Source of the DNA: CAVSWT01 sp963775245
Lineage (GTDB): Bacteria; Bacteroidota; Ignavibacteria; Ignavibacteriales; Ignavibacteriaceae
NCBI GenBank assembly: GCA_963775245.1
Contig: CAVZID010000004.1
Location: 37,821-101,820 of the forward strand
Direction: 5' to 3'
Length of the DNA stretch: 64,000 nucleotides
Both the position numbers and the translations under genes were made by a program. Positions 62,774 through 64,000 of the stretch are shown here, piece after piece (position 1 is the first letter of the stretch; every line of letters begins with the position of its first letter). Below the pieces are notes generated by a model. That model made no database searches, was not told the DNA's origin, and saw nothing but the letters and a program-made list of their open reading frames with translations.

Positions 62774-64000
62774 CTGTCACTCCGATTGTTGGAACAATAA
62801 ATGAAGCCCAGTAATCTATCTTTTCATCACTTTTTTCTAGATCATAGGTGTAGTAATAAGCATTAGGACTATTATAAATATTTAGAACTTGTAAATACGG
62901 TTTCATCAGCAGACTTCCCCAAATAAATGAGCCAACTATTCCAATATCCAACCTATGATTTGCTTCCATTCGCTGTGCATTCTTAGAAGTTTCAATTGGG
63001 CGCCAAACGCCAACATATTCTTCGCCGTAAAAATTAAAATCATATGCATCTTTATAATCCGTTCCCCCTTTAAATTTACCTATCACTCTTGTATACGGAA
63101 GACCCGAAGCGTAGGTCCAAAATGCGCTAAGCTTCCATTTTTCTGAAAGATTAAAATTAAACAGTATTTTTATATTATTGGTTCTATCATAAGATGAGAA
63201 ATAATCATATTCATTCCCAAATTTAATTGACCTTGAAAATGAATAAGCAGCCCAGCCGTTGAGCTTACCTTCTTTCTTAGAAATCATTAAATCTAAACCA
63301 GCAGCATATCCATTTTCGAATCTATATCTTGGTTCATTATTATAAGAAGCAGGAAGATTTTTTCTATTTCTATAATATAAATCGATATTTAATTCCGTCT
63401 TTAAGGGAAGATTAATTATATTAATTCCCAAATCATAATTTTGTGAACTTAGTATTTTATTTTTATCAGAGGCTAAAAATAAAGCTGAATAAGGAGTGTA
63501 AAAGCTTTCATTTCTTCTTTCTTTTATAGTATACAAGTATTGATAATAAATTCCGTAGTTAAGCTCTAAAGAAATATTTTTTGAATAATCATACTTTAAA
63601 TTTATCGCAGGGGAAAAGTTAAATGATTTACTTATCGAACTATAATTTCCTCTCAAACTAAATCTTGATTCCATTGCTTTTAACAATGGTATGTTAGATA
63701 ACATATAAGAACTTAATAAATTAGTTTTTGCAGAATAAGAATATGGATTCGGGGCATAATCAAAGAATATATCCTCTGGCGGATTTATCAGGCTTCTTAA
63801 CTCAAGATTGTAACCAATATTCCAATCATAAGTCAAATTTAAATTCTTTGCTTCAAACCCAAACTTGAAATGATTATCATTTATTAAAAAGTTATAATCT
63901 ATATTTGCAGTTATATCTTGTATTTTATTTTTAATTAAAGTCTTTGATTTCGGAACTAAATCTACAGCGAGTTCAGCACCCATCTGAGAGCTGCTGTAAT
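62763..64000 (-). CDS. TonB-dependent receptor, C-terminal part (cut by window edge)
   Basis: Only the last 410 or so residues are in the window; the frame stays open to base 64000 (SSSQMGAELAV...). It encodes beta-barrel strands (SLRGNYSSISKSFNFSPAINLKYDYS, WAAYSFSRSIKFGNEYDYFSSYDRTN, LSAFWTYASGLPYTRV) and ends FIVPTIGVTVDF, with a terminal Phe as in outer-membrane barrels. The plug and any carboxypeptidase-like domain lie outside. It forms a pair with the DUF4249 lipoprotein, probably for nutrient uptake. Confidence 0.8.
   Translation of the reverse strand, partial: YSSSQMGAELAVDLVPKSKTLIKNKIQDITANIDYNFLINDNHFKFGFEAKNLNLTYDWNIGYNLELRSLINPPEDIFFDYAPNPYSYSAKTNLLSSYMLSNIPLLKAMESRFSLRGNYSSISKSFNFSPAINLKYDYSKNISLELNYGIYYQYLYTIKERRNESFYTPYSALFLASDKNKILSSQNYDLGINIINLPLKTELNIDLYYRNRKNLPASYNNEPRYRFENGYAAGLDLMISKKEGKLNGWAAYSFSRSIKFGNEYDYFSSYDRTNNIKILFNFNLSEKWKLSAFWTYASGLPYTRVIGKFKGGTDYKDAYDFNFYGEEYVGVWRPIETSKNAQRMEANHRLDIGIVGSFIWGSLLMKPYLQVLNIYNSPNAYYYTYDLEKSDEKIDYWASFIVPTIGVTVDF

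Overview
The window looks like chromosomal DNA of a low-GC member of the Bacteroidota/Chlorobi group, most likely class Ignavibacteria. Supporting signs are two secreted proteins with C-terminal type IX secretion (T9SS) sorting domains (NYPNPFNP...GREVATL type), many small beta-barrel outer-membrane proteins, a TonB-dependent receptor next to a DUF4249 lipoprotein, an rrn operon ordered 16S-tRNA-Ile-tRNA-Ala-23S-5S, a Bacteroidota-like -10 box (TATATTTG), and a bacterial deoxyhypusine-synthase-like gene. The genus assignment is inference. The 16S gene (about 30496-32030, minus strand) would settle it.

Layout. 0.2-11.9 kb: a TetR regulator with a TolC efflux protein, a T9SS-sorted polysaccharide deacetylase, a GlxA-type regulator, small enzyme genes, a Tat-exported amidase with a frameshift, a MITE-like palindromic element, a Fic protein that sits in front of the leftover 3' end of a second amidase copy, and an orphan radical SAM protein. 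12.1-26.5 kb: a TonB-like protein, a complete IS4-family insertion sequence with an 8-bp target duplication, then a block of broken genes: a giant acyl-CoA dehydratase activase carrying two intragenic palindromic repeats, a BNR/sortilin-like repeat protein, a T9SS-sorted carboxylesterase, and a PIF1/RecD-like helicase whose last 740 bp are only visible as fragments. 26.6-32.3 kb: one rRNA operon on the minus strand. 32.4-40.9 kb: envelope genes (SLBB polysaccharide export, RmlB, beta-barrel, transglutaminase, AnmK, RmlD-like, DUF1460), interrupted by a 494-bp element that is a GxxExxY nuclease-fold gene between 30-bp inverted repeats. 40.9-54.9 kb: housekeeping genes, all minus strand: dnaB, type-4 uracil-DNA glycosylase, coaBC, rpoZ, gmk, yicC, a BamA/TamA-like barrel, an L,D-transpeptidase whose expected catalytic Cys is Ser, then frr, pyrH, tsf, rpsB, rpsI, rplM. 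55-64 kb: DUF4412 protein, an epimerase, a DUF4143 ATPase, deoxyhypusine synthase, an IS5-like transposase, and the DUF4249/TonB-receptor pair cut by the window edge.

At least ten genes carry indel frameshifts, including dnaB, which should be essential. Where the original reading can be reconstructed, nearly all are small deletions. Either the assembly has uncorrected long-read deletion errors or the 14-26 kb block is really decaying. I annotate each broken gene as one unit and give the positions of its pieces. No CRISPR array, prophage or recognisable defence island was seen. The most unusual structures are the GxxExxY inverted-repeat element, the Fic/amidase-remnant junction, and the in-frame palindromic repeats inside the activase gene.
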